Below the pieces are notes generated by a model, which was not told the origin of the DNA, did no database searches, and was given only the letters and a program-made list of their open reading frames with translations. Of a DNA stretch of 64,000 bases, positions 53,334-61,362 are shown piece by piece; position 1 is the stretch's first letter; every line of letters starts with the position of its first letter. This DNA is from Clostridium sp. chh4-2 (lineage in GTDB: Bacteria; Bacillota; Clostridia; Lachnospirales; Lachnospiraceae), in contig NZ_PKUU01000006.1 of NCBI RefSeq assembly GCF_002899675.1, positions 186,001 through 250,000 of the forward strand. Direction: 5' to 3'. Made by a program: the position numbers and the translations under genes.

Positions 53334-53957
53334 TTACCGCTCAACACCATGTTTCACAATTTCCATCTGTTCCCGGTAAACCTTCTTCGCATCTTCCGGA
53401 GCGGCAATCTGCATATAACATGAAGTTATGGTTTTTATGGCTATAATTATTATTAACTCTGTCAGATAACCAAGTTTCTTGATATCTGTAATTAAATACT
53501 TTTGGCGGTCCACTTTTTCAAAACATTCGGTAAGGAACGCCATATACTCCTGACTATTATGAATAAAACCTTTTTGCCGGAATGTCACCGTATCCGTGGC
53601 CAAATGGTAATCAAATAATACGTTCTTATAAAACTGAAAATTTTTTCGGCTCTTCCCATTCTCGATAAGATCCCACGTCAAATGTTCTGCAGCCTCAAAT
53701 ATATCCCCCTTAGAGAGCACCAGGGATTTCCATATCACTCCTTTGCATTCACTTTGGAAATCTTCCATCAAATACCGGAGCAAATCTGATTTATCCTCGA
53801 AATATGTATAAAAACTGCCTCTGGAAATTCCCGCTTCCTTGATGATCTTATTAATCGACGCATCAGCGTAGAGGGCTCGGGAGAATTCGTGGATCGCAGC
53901 CATCTTTATGACAGCTCGTTTGTTCTCACTTAAATTATAAAATCTTTGCGTTGGCAT
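53334..53957 (-). CDS. TetR-family transcriptional regulator
   Basis: A 207-residue repressor-type protein. The N-terminal helix-turn-helix (about 12-60) reads KMAAIHEFSRALYADASI, IIKEAGISRGSFYTYFEDK and DLLRYLM, the standard TetR DNA-binding segment. The C-terminal ligand domain is divergent. It is first gene of the RND operon, and its own promoter overlaps a TGACA-N3-TGTCA inverted repeat, so it probably represses the operon until an inducer binds. The inducer is unknown. Confidence 0.9.
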   Translation of the reverse strand: MPTQRFYNLSENKRAVIKMAAIHEFSRALYADASINKIIKEAGISRGSFYTYFEDKSDLLRYLMEDFQSECKGVIWKSLVLSKGDIFEAAEHLTWDLIENGKSRKNFQFYKNVLFDYHLATDTVTFRQKGFIHNSQEYMAFLTECFEKVDRQKYLITDIKKLGYLTELIIIIAIKTITSCYMQIAAPEDAKKVYREQMEIVKHGVER

Positions 53958-54003
53958 TTGCTCATCCCTTAATTATAAAGTAAATATAAACTATATTAAA
54001 AAA

Positions 54004-54016
54004 TGACAAACTGTCA
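54004..54016. promoter_or_regulatory. Candidate TetR operator at the RND operon promoter
   Basis: An inverted repeat TGACA-AAC-TGTCA lies 47 bases upstream of the tetR ATG. It contains the minus-strand TTGTCA that could serve as -35, with TATTTA 17 bases on. A TATAAT also occurs at 53977-53972, but at a 26-base distance. The repeat is short, so this is a candidate only. Confidence 0.45.
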
Positions 54017-54030
54017 CTTTTAATGTATAA

Positions 54031-54059
54031 GAGAAGGCACCAAGGTTTGGTGCCTTCTC
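54031..54059 (-). terminator. Terminator of the acidic repeat-protein gene
   Basis: A perfect 11-base stem (GAGAAGGCACC/GGTGCCTTCTC) with a 7-base loop, 36 bases after the stop of the gene ending at 54095. The T tract on the minus strand is weak (TTATACATT). It may also insulate the efflux operon. Confidence 0.7.
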
Positions 54060-54094
54060 AATTGGCAATTAGAATTTCTTATCGGAAATTAAAA

Positions 54095-55837
54095 TTAGTT
54101 TTCTACTAAGATGTTTGTAATCTTTCTACCAGATACAGTAATCTTGTAATCGTCGCCATCTTTAGCTTTTGACTTCTTGTCAATTACTTTACCAGCGCTG
54201 CTTACTAAGTAGAACTTACGGTTATTGGTATAAGCGCCAGATTTAACTTTCCAAGCCTGATCGCCATCTTCAAGTGCACTCTTAGACAGAGAAGCAGAAT
54301 CATCTTCACACCATACTGCTACGAATTCTGCAGTATCCATTTCTTCTACAGTAACACCTTTACCGCTAGTATAAGTACCATCAGCATTCTTAGCATCTTC
54401 TACTTTATAGATCTTATACTTATCATCTTTATCAGCCTTAACCTGTTTACCAGCCATGTACAGCTTATCATCGCTAGAAACTAAGCCATTCTTACCAGCG
54501 CCCTTGTTAGCACCAGATTTTTCGAATTCAAAAGTGAAACTTTCACCATCGATATCGATTGTCTGTTTACCAGTCTTCATAGCGCCATCATCAGAACCGC
54601 CAAAGTAGAAGGATCTGATTTCACCACTATTGATTTCATCAGCATAGTGATTTACAAAGATATCAAATGCATCTTCAGAATCATATGGATAATCAGGTGC
54701 ATCGTCAGCAAACTTTGTAGCGATTTCTGTGTTAGAATAGTTAGTTGTGCTGTTAGCCATCGGTGCCATCTGTAAGAATACAAGGCCCTTAATCATTCTA
54801 CCATAGTTATCGAATGCATATTTCTTACCATTAATTGTCTTAATCTGATTTGAATAAATCTTACCATTACCATCAGCATAGTACCAATAGCTATCGCCAT
54901 CATCATACTTACCCTGCTGTAAATAGTAACCAGGAACTACCTTAAACCAACCCTTTGTATAACGAGCTCCGCTCTCTGGGCTGTTAAAGTACATAAATCC
55001 ACCTGTATAATCTGCAGTACCCTGTTTAGACTCATATTTACCAGCATTAGCTGCTGTACCTTTAGCATTAACAGGAGTAGCTTCTGACGTATACCATTCA
55101 GCGATCATTCTACCATACTCATCAAAGCCGTATTTCTTGCCATTGATGTTTTTGTTGGTATTAGATGTCTGTTTTTTACCACTAGCTTTGAACCAGAACC
55201 AACGATCCTGATCTTCATCCCAGATATCGTCATTCGGCTGCTGGCCTTCATAATCTTCATCAACAATGTGAATTTCTCTCCAGCCTACAGTCATAGCACC
55301 ATCGTTCTCATCGCCGAAGTAATAATCGCAAGTCTGCCATGCATCATCATCAGTCTGTCTTTCGCCGTCAGAAACCCAGCCAAACTGCATCTTTCCTTCT
55401 TCATCAAAGGTATATTTCTTGCCATTGATTGTCTTTAAAGATACATCATTGGTAGCGCTATCAGATCTCTTGTAAGCTTTACCATTGCTTCCAAAATAAT
55501 ACCACCAGTTATCTGGATCAGTATCATCGTCTTTGTCTTCGTTCTCAATAGCAACCCACTGGTTAGCTACCATAGCACCGTTCTCATCTACATAGTAATA
55601 ATCGTCATCATCTTCGATTAATACATCAGTAGCCATGTATCCGTCATCATCAAGATAGAACCAGTTGTTACCTGATTTTTTCCATTCTCCACTTACTCTT
55701 TCACCATCTCTGTCATAGTATACCCATGTTCCGTCTTCTTCTGCCCAGCCTGTAGCTGCGAAAGATGTCATGGATGCACCGATAGCGAGTAAAGCAGCTG
55801 CAGACATAACTGCAACTAATTTAGTTTGCTTTCTCAT
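54095..55837 (-). CDS. Secreted acidic cell-wall-binding repeat protein
   Basis: A 580-residue protein starting at ATG 55837, with AAGGAGA about 10 bases upstream. A signal peptide ends near SFAAT (about residue 27). The rest is made of imperfect cell-wall-binding (choline-binding-type) repeats such as GTWVYYDRDGERVSGEW, NNWFYLDDDGYMATD and INGKKYTFDEEGKMQFGW, with long insertions rich in Asp and Glu. Four NGKKYxFDxxGxM units recur. No enzymatic domain is evident, so it is probably a surface-layer-like or scaffold protein that docks on phosphocholine-bearing polymer. The acidic inserts may bind calcium. It has a strong promoter and terminator and lies next to the LicC/LicA gene. Confidence 0.8.
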   Translation of the reverse strand: MRKQTKLVAVMSAAALLAIGASMTSFAATGWAEEDGTWVYYDRDGERVSGEWKKSGNNWFYLDDDGYMATDVLIEDDDDYYYVDENGAMVANQWVAIENEDKDDDTDPDNWWYYFGSNGKAYKRSDSATNDVSLKTINGKKYTFDEEGKMQFGWVSDGERQTDDDAWQTCDYYFGDENDGAMTVGWREIHIVDEDYEGQQPNDDIWDEDQDRWFWFKASGKKQTSNTNKNINGKKYGFDEYGRMIAEWYTSEATPVNAKGTAANAGKYESKQGTADYTGGFMYFNSPESGARYTKGWFKVVPGYYLQQGKYDDGDSYWYYADGNGKIYSNQIKTINGKKYAFDNYGRMIKGLVFLQMAPMANSTTNYSNTEIATKFADDAPDYPYDSEDAFDIFVNHYADEINSGEIRSFYFGGSDDGAMKTGKQTIDIDGESFTFEFEKSGANKGAGKNGLVSSDDKLYMAGKQVKADKDDKYKIYKVEDAKNADGTYTSGKGVTVEEMDTAEFVAVWCEDDSASLSKSALEDGDQAWKVKSGAYTNNRKFYLVSSAGKVIDKKSKAKDGDDYKITVSGRKITNILVEN

Positions 55838-55903
55838 AATTAATGCACTCTCCTTTTTCCTTTTTTGAATACTTTTTGAAATTCCTAATTGCATTACGAG
55901 GTA

Positions 55904-55932
55904 ATTATACTTCCTAATCCGGAATTTAGCAA
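55904..55932 (-). promoter_or_regulatory. Promoter of the acidic repeat-protein gene
   Basis: On the minus strand TTGCTA (55932-55927) and TATAAT (55909-55904) are 17 bases apart, about 67 bases before the ATG, leaving a moderately long leader. Confidence 0.72.
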
Positions 55933-56265
55933 TACTTTTTTAACATTTTTTGATATGTTATGCAAAAAAGATAAGAATTACTAGCTCCGTCAAGATATGG
56001 AAAATATACCATTTCCTCCATCACACAGATAGTATAATACACATTTTTCCAGAATACCATAGACATTCTCTGTACATTTTCTTACGTAAAGCTTACGAAA
56101 GTGCATTTTAAGCGAAATATTGTATTAATATTGATACATAATAATTTTTTTACACTGATTATAACAAATATCAACTCAACCTAAAGACAACATACCCCTC
56201 TCCTCATCCTGGCTCCGACTTTAATAATGCGTCTGAAGCAATCCGTCTTTTCTCTTGTAATCCAC

Positions 56266-56294
56266 TTGTAATTTTAGATTAAAGCGTTTATAAT
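56266..56294 (+). promoter_or_regulatory. Promoter of the licC-licA fusion gene
   Basis: TTGTAA (56266-56271) and TATAAT (56289-56294) are 17 bases apart, 50 bases before the ATG at 56345, which has a GGAGG-type site upstream. Confidence 0.75.
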
Positions 56295-56344
56295 GTTCAT
56301 ATATTTTATTTTAGCTAAATTTTTGAACACGGAGGTTTTAATAT

Positions 56345-58141
56345 ATGGATCGGTTAGGTTTAGTATGCAGATGTATTTGGGAAAACCCTGAAATCACCCA
56401 AAGGGATCTGGCTTCAAAACTGGAAGTATCTCTTGGTACCGCTAATAACCTGGTTAAGGAATGCATCGCAAAGGACTACATCGCCCTCTCTTCCGACAAT
56501 AAATACAATTATCTGCTGTTAGATAAAGGAAAAGAATTATTAGAGTCCTATAAAGTAGACGGTGCGGTCATCATAGCGGCCGGCTTTGGCTCCCGTTTTG
56601 TTCCTTTAACTTATGAAATGCCCAAAGGCCTTTTAGACGTTTTTGGAGAAAGGATGATCGAGCGGCAGATTAAACAGCTCCACGAGGTTGGCATTTACAA
56701 TATAACGATTGTTGTCGGTTATCTGAAGGAAAAATTCGAATACCTGATCGACAAATATGATGTGAAACTTCTATATAATAATGAATATTCACATAAAAAT
56801 ACATTGGCCACCATCTGGCATGCAAGAGAAATTCTCAAAGGGCGCAACATGTATGTGCTCTCCTCCGATAACTGGATGAGAAATAACATGTACCATACCT
56901 ATGAATGCGGTGCCTGGTACTCCGCAACATATAGTGATGGGGATACTTCTGAGTGGTGTCTTAATTTTAATAAGAAAGGACGCATCACGGAAGTTTATGT
57001 GGGCGGCCATGATTGTTGGTTCATGTACGGGCCTGTATTTTGGTCTAAGGAATTTTCAGAACAGTTTCTTCCTGTGCTTGAGGAATATTATAATGAGCCG
57101 GGGACAGAACAGTTTTATTGGGAGCAGGTTTTGCTTGAACAGCCGGATAAATTTGAAATGTATGTTAATAAACAGCCGGATTATCAGGTGTATGAATTTG
57201 AAAATTTGGAGGAATTAAGGCTGTTTGATCCGAAATACCAAACGAGATCGGACAATGCTGCGATGGAACTGGTTGCAAAGGTATTCCAAGTGCCTGAATC
57301 AGCGATTACAGAAATACGCTGCTTAAAAGCAGGAATGACAAATAAATCATTTTTATTCTGCGTCAATCAAAAGCATTACATCTGCAGAATTCCCGGACCT
57401 GGGACTGAGCTTTTAATTAACCGGAAACAGGAAAAATGTGTTTATGATGCTGTGAAGGAGTTGAATTTAACAGAACACATCGTCTATTTTGATGGAGAAA
57501 CAGGTTATAAAATTTCTGAATATTATGAAGGCGCCATCAATTCAGATCCAAGAGACTGGGAGGAAGTAGCTTCCTGTATGAAGGCGCTTCACTTGCTGCA
57601 TGATGCGGCGCTTCGCGTGGATCACAGATTTGACATTCGGGAGCGGATTATTTTTTATGAAAGACTCTGCAAAAGCCAGCTTAGCCATGAATCGGGGGAG
57701 ACGCTCTTATTTGAAGATTATAAGATGGTGCGGGCCTGGATGGATCAATTGATGGATGAACTCGACAGGTTAAACCGGCCGGAAACATTATCACACATTG
57801 ATAGTGTTGCTGACAATTTTCTGTTTTTGCCGGACGGAAGCATTCGGCTGATCGACTGGGAATACTCAGGAATGTGCGATCCGCTGATTGATGTGGCCAT
57901 GTGCGCTATCTATTCTTATTATGATGAAAAAGAAACAGAACAGCTGATTCAGGTCTATCTGGGTCGTGCCGCTACGGATGAAGAACATTTTGTAATCTAT
58001 TCTTATATGGCTTTAGGGGGATTCCTTTGGACGCTGTGGGCTATCTACAAGGGTACAGTGGGAGAAGAATTTGGAGAATATACCATTATCATGTACCGGT
58101 ATGCAAAAAAATATTACCGTAAGGCAATGTTGAAATTGTAA
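56345..58141 (+). CDS. Winged-helix / CTP:phosphocholine cytidylyltransferase (LicC) / choline kinase (LicA) fusion
   Basis: A 598-residue fusion. Residues 1-70 form a winged helix (ITQRDLASKLEVSLGTANN is the recognition part). Residues 73-300 are a sugar-nucleotide-type nucleotidyltransferase: GFGSR 80-84 with P93-K94 and LLYNNEYSHKNTLATIWH, as in LicC. Residues about 310-598 are a LicA-type kinase with LKAGMTNKSFLF, H484-x-D486-x4-N491 and D504-W-E. The enzyme would make CDP-choline from choline, ATP and CTP, feeding LicD. Its helix-turn-helix may regulate its own or neighbouring genes. It sits among choline-binding-type proteins. Related amino alcohols as substrate are possible. Confidence 0.85.
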   Translation: MDRLGLVCRCIWENPEITQRDLASKLEVSLGTANNLVKECIAKDYIALSSDNKYNYLLLDKGKELLESYKVDGAVIIAAGFGSRFVPLTYEMPKGLLDVFGERMIERQIKQLHEVGIYNITIVVGYLKEKFEYLIDKYDVKLLYNNEYSHKNTLATIWHAREILKGRNMYVLSSDNWMRNNMYHTYECGAWYSATYSDGDTSEWCLNFNKKGRITEVYVGGHDCWFMYGPVFWSKEFSEQFLPVLEEYYNEPGTEQFYWEQVLLEQPDKFEMYVNKQPDYQVYEFENLEELRLFDPKYQTRSDNAAMELVAKVFQVPESAITEIRCLKAGMTNKSFLFCVNQKHYICRIPGPGTELLINRKQEKCVYDAVKELNLTEHIVYFDGETGYKISEYYEGAINSDPRDWEEVASCMKALHLLHDAALRVDHRFDIRERIIFYERLCKSQLSHESGETLLFEDYKMVRAWMDQLMDELDRLNRPETLSHIDSVADNFLFLPDGSIRLIDWEYSGMCDPLIDVAMCAIYSYYDEKETEQLIQVYLGRAATDEEHFVIYSYMALGGFLWTLWAIYKGTVGEEFGEYTIIMYRYAKKYYRKAMLKL

Positions 58142-58171
58142 TAAAATTGTTATTAATTATGATTAACATTG

Positions 58172-58180
58172 TGATATAAT
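58172..58180 (+). promoter_or_regulatory. Extended -10 promoter of the repeat-protein gene
   Basis: TGATATAAT (TG at 58172-58173, TATAAT 58175-58180) is an extended -10 element about 58 bases before the ATG at 58239. There is no good -35 at 17 bases. GAGAGGAGG lies before the start. Confidence 0.55.
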
Positions 58181-58238
58181 GAAATAAATTGTATATCGGA
58201 TTTTTAGGATTTCGGATTTACTGAGAGGAGGATTTTTA

Positions 58239-59381
58239 ATGATACGGAATAAACGATTGACAGCGTGTGTACTGGCCGGACTGATTACTGCAATGTCAGG
58301 CGCCGGCGCATTTTCTGCACTCGCTGCAACTGGCTGGACTCAGGAAGGCAATAACTGGGCCTATTATGATACGGACGGCAGCAAACATAAGGGGTGGATT
58401 CAAACTACTGACGGCTATTATTATCTGGATCTGTCCACTGGCCTTATGAGCATTGGCTGGAAGCAGATTAATAACAATTGGTATTATTTCAAATCCAATG
58501 GCATTATGGCAACCCGGTGGGTTCAGGATAATGGAAAATGGTATTTTATGCTGGATGACGGAACCATGGTTAAGGGATGGCTCCGGGTTGGAGAAGATTA
58601 TTTCTACCTGAAGGGCGACGGCTCCATGGCAACCGGATGGCGGGAGATGGACAACGCCTGGTATTATTTTAAGGATAACGGCACTGTGGCCATCGGCTGG
58701 ACCAATTTGAACGGAGCCTGGTATTATTTTGCATCCGACGCAAAGATGATGACCGGATGGCAAAAGGTGGGCAACGATTACTTTTACCTGAATTCAGACG
58801 GCAAGATGCTTACGGGCTGGCTGAGCGACGGCACCAATAAATATTACATGGATCCCGGTAACGGCAGCATGGCCGACAGCTGGAAGCAGATTGACAACAA
58901 CTGGTATTATTTTAACAACGCAGGTCATATGCAGACAGGCTGGCTGAATTTAAGCGGCAAATACTACTATTTAGACCCATCTACCGGTAAGATGGCTGTC
59001 AACCAAACCTTGACAATCGATGGATCAAGCTACACCTTTGACTCCAATGGCGTTTATACTGGTTCTTCCTCCAATAATTCACCCGGTAATACTTCCAATG
59101 GAAATACCCCGGGAGGCTCAGGCAGCGCCAATACTGTAATTAATAGCAATTCACCAGGTTCAAGCTCCGGATCGAATTCCAACGCTCCCGGATCTTCAAA
59201 TTCGAACTCCAATGCTCCCGGTTCCTCGAATTCGAATTCTAACGCACCTGGCTCCTCGAGTTCGAATTCTAATGCTCCTGGTTCCTCGAGTTCCGGATCG
59301 AATTCGAATACACTTGGCTCTTCTGGTTCCGGCTCCACCAGCGTGGGACTGCAGCCGGGCAGAACGGATGGACCTCACTAA
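58239..59381 (+). CDS. Secreted cell-wall-binding repeat protein with Ser/Asn-rich tail
   Basis: A 380-residue protein. The signal peptide ends near SALAAT (about residue 31). About eleven consecutive 20-residue cell-wall-binding repeats follow (pattern GWxxxxxxWYYxxxxGxMxT), for example GWKQINNNWYYFKSNGIMAT and GWREMDNAWYYFKDNG. From about 285 a low-complexity tail of Ser, Asn, Gly and Pro contains four tandem SNSNAPGSSN/S units. There is no enzyme domain. The repeats are choline-binding-like, so it would attach to phosphocholine-bearing wall polymer, with the tail as a flexible spacer. It lies between the licCA gene and the GH25 lysozyme gene. Confidence 0.85.
   Translation: MIRNKRLTACVLAGLITAMSGAGAFSALAATGWTQEGNNWAYYDTDGSKHKGWIQTTDGYYYLDLSTGLMSIGWKQINNNWYYFKSNGIMATRWVQDNGKWYFMLDDGTMVKGWLRVGEDYFYLKGDGSMATGWREMDNAWYYFKDNGTVAIGWTNLNGAWYYFASDAKMMTGWQKVGNDYFYLNSDGKMLTGWLSDGTNKYYMDPGNGSMADSWKQIDNNWYYFNNAGHMQTGWLNLSGKYYYLDPSTGKMAVNQTLTIDGSSYTFDSNGVYTGSSSNNSPGNTSNGNTPGGSGSANTVINSNSPGSSSGSNSNAPGSSNSNSNAPGSSNSNSNAPGSSSSNSNAPGSSSSGSNSNTLGSSGSGSTSVGLQPGRTDGPH
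59172..59291 (+). repeat. 30-bp tandem repeat, four copies, coding SNSNAPGSS(N/S)
   Basis: Four near-identical 30-base units (first bases TCGAATTCC or TCGAACTCC) encode ten residues each. Differences are mostly synonymous. Copy number could change by slippage, altering the length of the exposed spacer. Confidence 0.85.
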
Positions 59382-59396
59382 TTCATTTTTAACATC

Positions 59397-59432
59397 AAGG
59401 GTGAAGGCATTTTCAAAAAAGCCTTCACCCTT
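59397..59432 (+). repeat. REP-like palindrome / terminator
   Basis: A 12-base perfect stem (AAGGGTGAAGGC/GCCTTCACCCTT) with a 12-base loop and following TTGTGTT. It is almost the same sequence as the palindrome at 62163-62198, so it is probably a REP-like element of the nearby transposase family that may also terminate transcription. Confidence 0.7.
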
Positions 59433-59477
59433 TGTGTTGAACGGCTAGTTCAATTACTTAAAGGAGGACTGATTAAA

Positions 59478-61145
59478 ATGCACAATTACAAGAAGCTGGC
59501 AGTGTTTGCGCTGGCAGGTATAATCGGAATCGGCGGCCCGGCCGCTTCGATTCCCGGTATGGGATTTGATTCTTTTGCCGGTTATGAGAGGGTTAATGGA
59601 GAATATCAGATGTTGGACGGCACAGTCATTGAAGGTGTCCACGCGCGGGGTATCGATGTTTCACAGTGGCAGGGAGTCATCGACTGGGAAGCGGTCGCGG
59701 CCGATGATATTCAATTTGTTATGCTGGGAACAAGATATTCCGGAACTGTAGACCCTTATTTTGATACTAACGCTAAAAATGCGGCTGCAGCCGGGCTGGA
59801 TGTGGGTGTTTACATCTATTCCTATGCAACCAGTGTGGAGATGGCTGAAGATGAGGCTGATTTTGTCCTCAAGCTGATTAAGGATTATAAAATCTCTTAT
59901 CCGGTGGCATTTGACATGGAAGCCAATGTTCAAAGTACTATGTCTCCTTCAGAATTAAGCGCTTTAGCTAATGCATTCTGCACGAAGATTAAAGACGCCG
60001 GCTATTACCCAATTCTTTATGCGAATGATTATTGGCTGGCCAATAAACTGGATATGTCACAGTTGGATTACGATGTATGGGTCGCCCGTTATGAAAAGAA
60101 ACATGCTTATGCTAATCCGGTTATGTGGCAGGCAACCAGCACCGGCAGGGTAAACGGTGTTAACGGGAATGTCGATATCGATTTTCAGTATGTGGATCTT
60201 TCCGAACATCTGCCGGCTAATCTGTGGCGTACGATTGAAGGGATTACCTATTATTATAAAGATCATCAGATGGCGAAAAATATGTGGATTGACGATGGTT
60301 CGGACAGATATTACATCCAATCAGACGGAACCGCATTTAAGGGCTGGAGAAAAGAAGACGGGAAATCTTATCTTCTGGATACCGCCAGCGGAAAGATGGT
60401 TACCGGATGGCACCAGGAGGATAATAAATGGTATTATCTCATTCCAGGTTCTGGCCAAATGGGTACCGGATGGCAGATGGTTAACGATAAGTGGTATTTT
60501 ATGAATCAGTCCGACGGAGTCATGAAAACAGGCTGGTTAACCGATAACTCTAACCGTTACTATCTGGATCAGAGCGGTGCGATGAGTACTGGATGGAAGT
60601 CATTGGACGGAAGCTGGTATTATTTCAAAACAGGGAATGGCGCTATGGCTACCGGATGGCTGAATGATAATGGAAGCTGGTATTATCTGGAGCCGAATAA
60701 TGGAACGAATGCCGGAAAGATGAAGACCGGATGGCTGGATGACGGCGGTAAACGGTACTTCCTCAGCGAAAGCAGCGGGCGTATGACTGTGGGTTGGCGG
60801 CTTTGGAACAATAACTGGTATTATTTCGGTGGTGACGGAGCTATGAATACCGGATTAATTAATGTTAATGAAGTTCTTTATTACATTGATCCGGCAACCG
60901 GAACCATGGTATCCAATACGGTTGTTAATATTAATGGTGTGGATTATAATGCTGCAGCTGACGGTTCATTATCACCTGTTGAAACCGCTTCTGAAACACA
61001 GGAGGGAATATCAGGGGATGCGCCGAACGGAGAGGGAAATAATGACGGCGGTGCCACTGTATCCGCCGGAGACACTCCGGGAGGAAGTGGTTCCGGATCT
61101 GCGGAGACCACTGAGCATAGACCTAAGGGGCCTGGCGAGCCGTAA
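59478..61145 (+). CDS. GH25 lysozyme with cell-wall-binding repeats
   Basis: A 555-residue secreted muramidase. A signal peptide (GIIGIGGPAAS region, to about 33) precedes a GH25 domain at about 57-245. Its motifs are GIDVSQWQGVIDW, VGVYIYSYATS, the catalytic AFDMEAN (DxE) and VDIDFQY at the end. About ten repeats of the GWxxxxxxWYY type fill 255-480, then a Gly/Ser/Thr-rich tail. It cleaves the sugar backbone of peptidoglycan and is tethered by repeats like those of the neighbouring protein. AAAGGAGG lies before the ATG. Whether it acts in self-remodelling or against rivals cannot be told. Confidence 0.93.
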   Translation: MHNYKKLAVFALAGIIGIGGPAASIPGMGFDSFAGYERVNGEYQMLDGTVIEGVHARGIDVSQWQGVIDWEAVAADDIQFVMLGTRYSGTVDPYFDTNAKNAAAAGLDVGVYIYSYATSVEMAEDEADFVLKLIKDYKISYPVAFDMEANVQSTMSPSELSALANAFCTKIKDAGYYPILYANDYWLANKLDMSQLDYDVWVARYEKKHAYANPVMWQATSTGRVNGVNGNVDIDFQYVDLSEHLPANLWRTIEGITYYYKDHQMAKNMWIDDGSDRYYIQSDGTAFKGWRKEDGKSYLLDTASGKMVTGWHQEDNKWYYLIPGSGQMGTGWQMVNDKWYFMNQSDGVMKTGWLTDNSNRYYLDQSGAMSTGWKSLDGSWYYFKTGNGAMATGWLNDNGSWYYLEPNNGTNAGKMKTGWLDDGGKRYFLSESSGRMTVGWRLWNNNWYYFGGDGAMNTGLINVNEVLYYIDPATGTMVSNTVVNINGVDYNAAADGSLSPVETASETQEGISGDAPNGEGNNDGGATVSAGDTPGGSGSGSAETTEHRPKGPGEP

Positions 61146-61160
61146 TTTATATGATACTTC

Positions 61161-61231
61161 AAGGGATTTTCAGCAAAGCCTTCACGTTTTTATATAAAAC
61201 GTGAAGGCTTTTTCGAAAATGCCTTGACATT
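61161..61231 (+). repeat. BIME-like inverted REP pair, also terminator of the lysozyme gene
   Basis: The core, 61175-61211, is a perfect 16-base stem (AAAGCCTTCACGTTTT/AAAACGTGAAGGCTTT) followed by TTTTT. On each side lies a REP-like arm: AAGGGATTTTCAGC on the left and TCGAAAATGCCTTGAC on the right, so the whole resembles two facing REP units. Confidence 0.72.
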
Positions 61232-61245
61232 TCATGTAAAATTCA
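61214..61245 (+). repeat. Left copy of repeat flanking the RAYT gene
   Basis: The segment GAAAATGCC...CATGTAAAATTCAC (61214-61245) closely matches 62181-62212 on the far side of the transposase gene (both end in TNATGTAAAATT). They are imperfect direct repeats bracketing the gene. Confidence 0.55.
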
Positions 61246-61362
61246 CTATATTTAAGGGGATGATGTTACATTTCTTATTTATTTTGCATCGCAGCTGCTT
61301 TTTCTGTAATTTATCACATCTTATCATTCATATCTTTTATTCTATCACGAGGAGGTTCTCTC

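Larger units (their letters stand above)
55838..56344. other. Divergent intergenic control region
   Basis: About 500 bases between the acidic repeat-protein gene and the LicC/LicA gene. It holds the two promoters annotated at 55904-55932 and 56266-56294. The middle, about 55933-56265, is AT-rich and has no gene or recognisable riboswitch. Confidence 0.55.

Noticed and set aside
54031-54059. Hairpin with GAAGGCACC considered as another REP copy
   Set aside because: Apart from AAGGC it does not share the AAGGGTGAAGGC core; an ordinary terminator explains it.
59172-59291. Possible CRISPR-like repeats
   Set aside because: The units are contiguous without spacers and encode an in-frame peptide repeat in a surface protein.
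59054-59338. Glu/Pro-rich open frame opposite the Ser/Asn-rich tail
   Set aside because: It is the reverse reading of a 30-bp tandem repeat; repeat arrays are often open in several frames.
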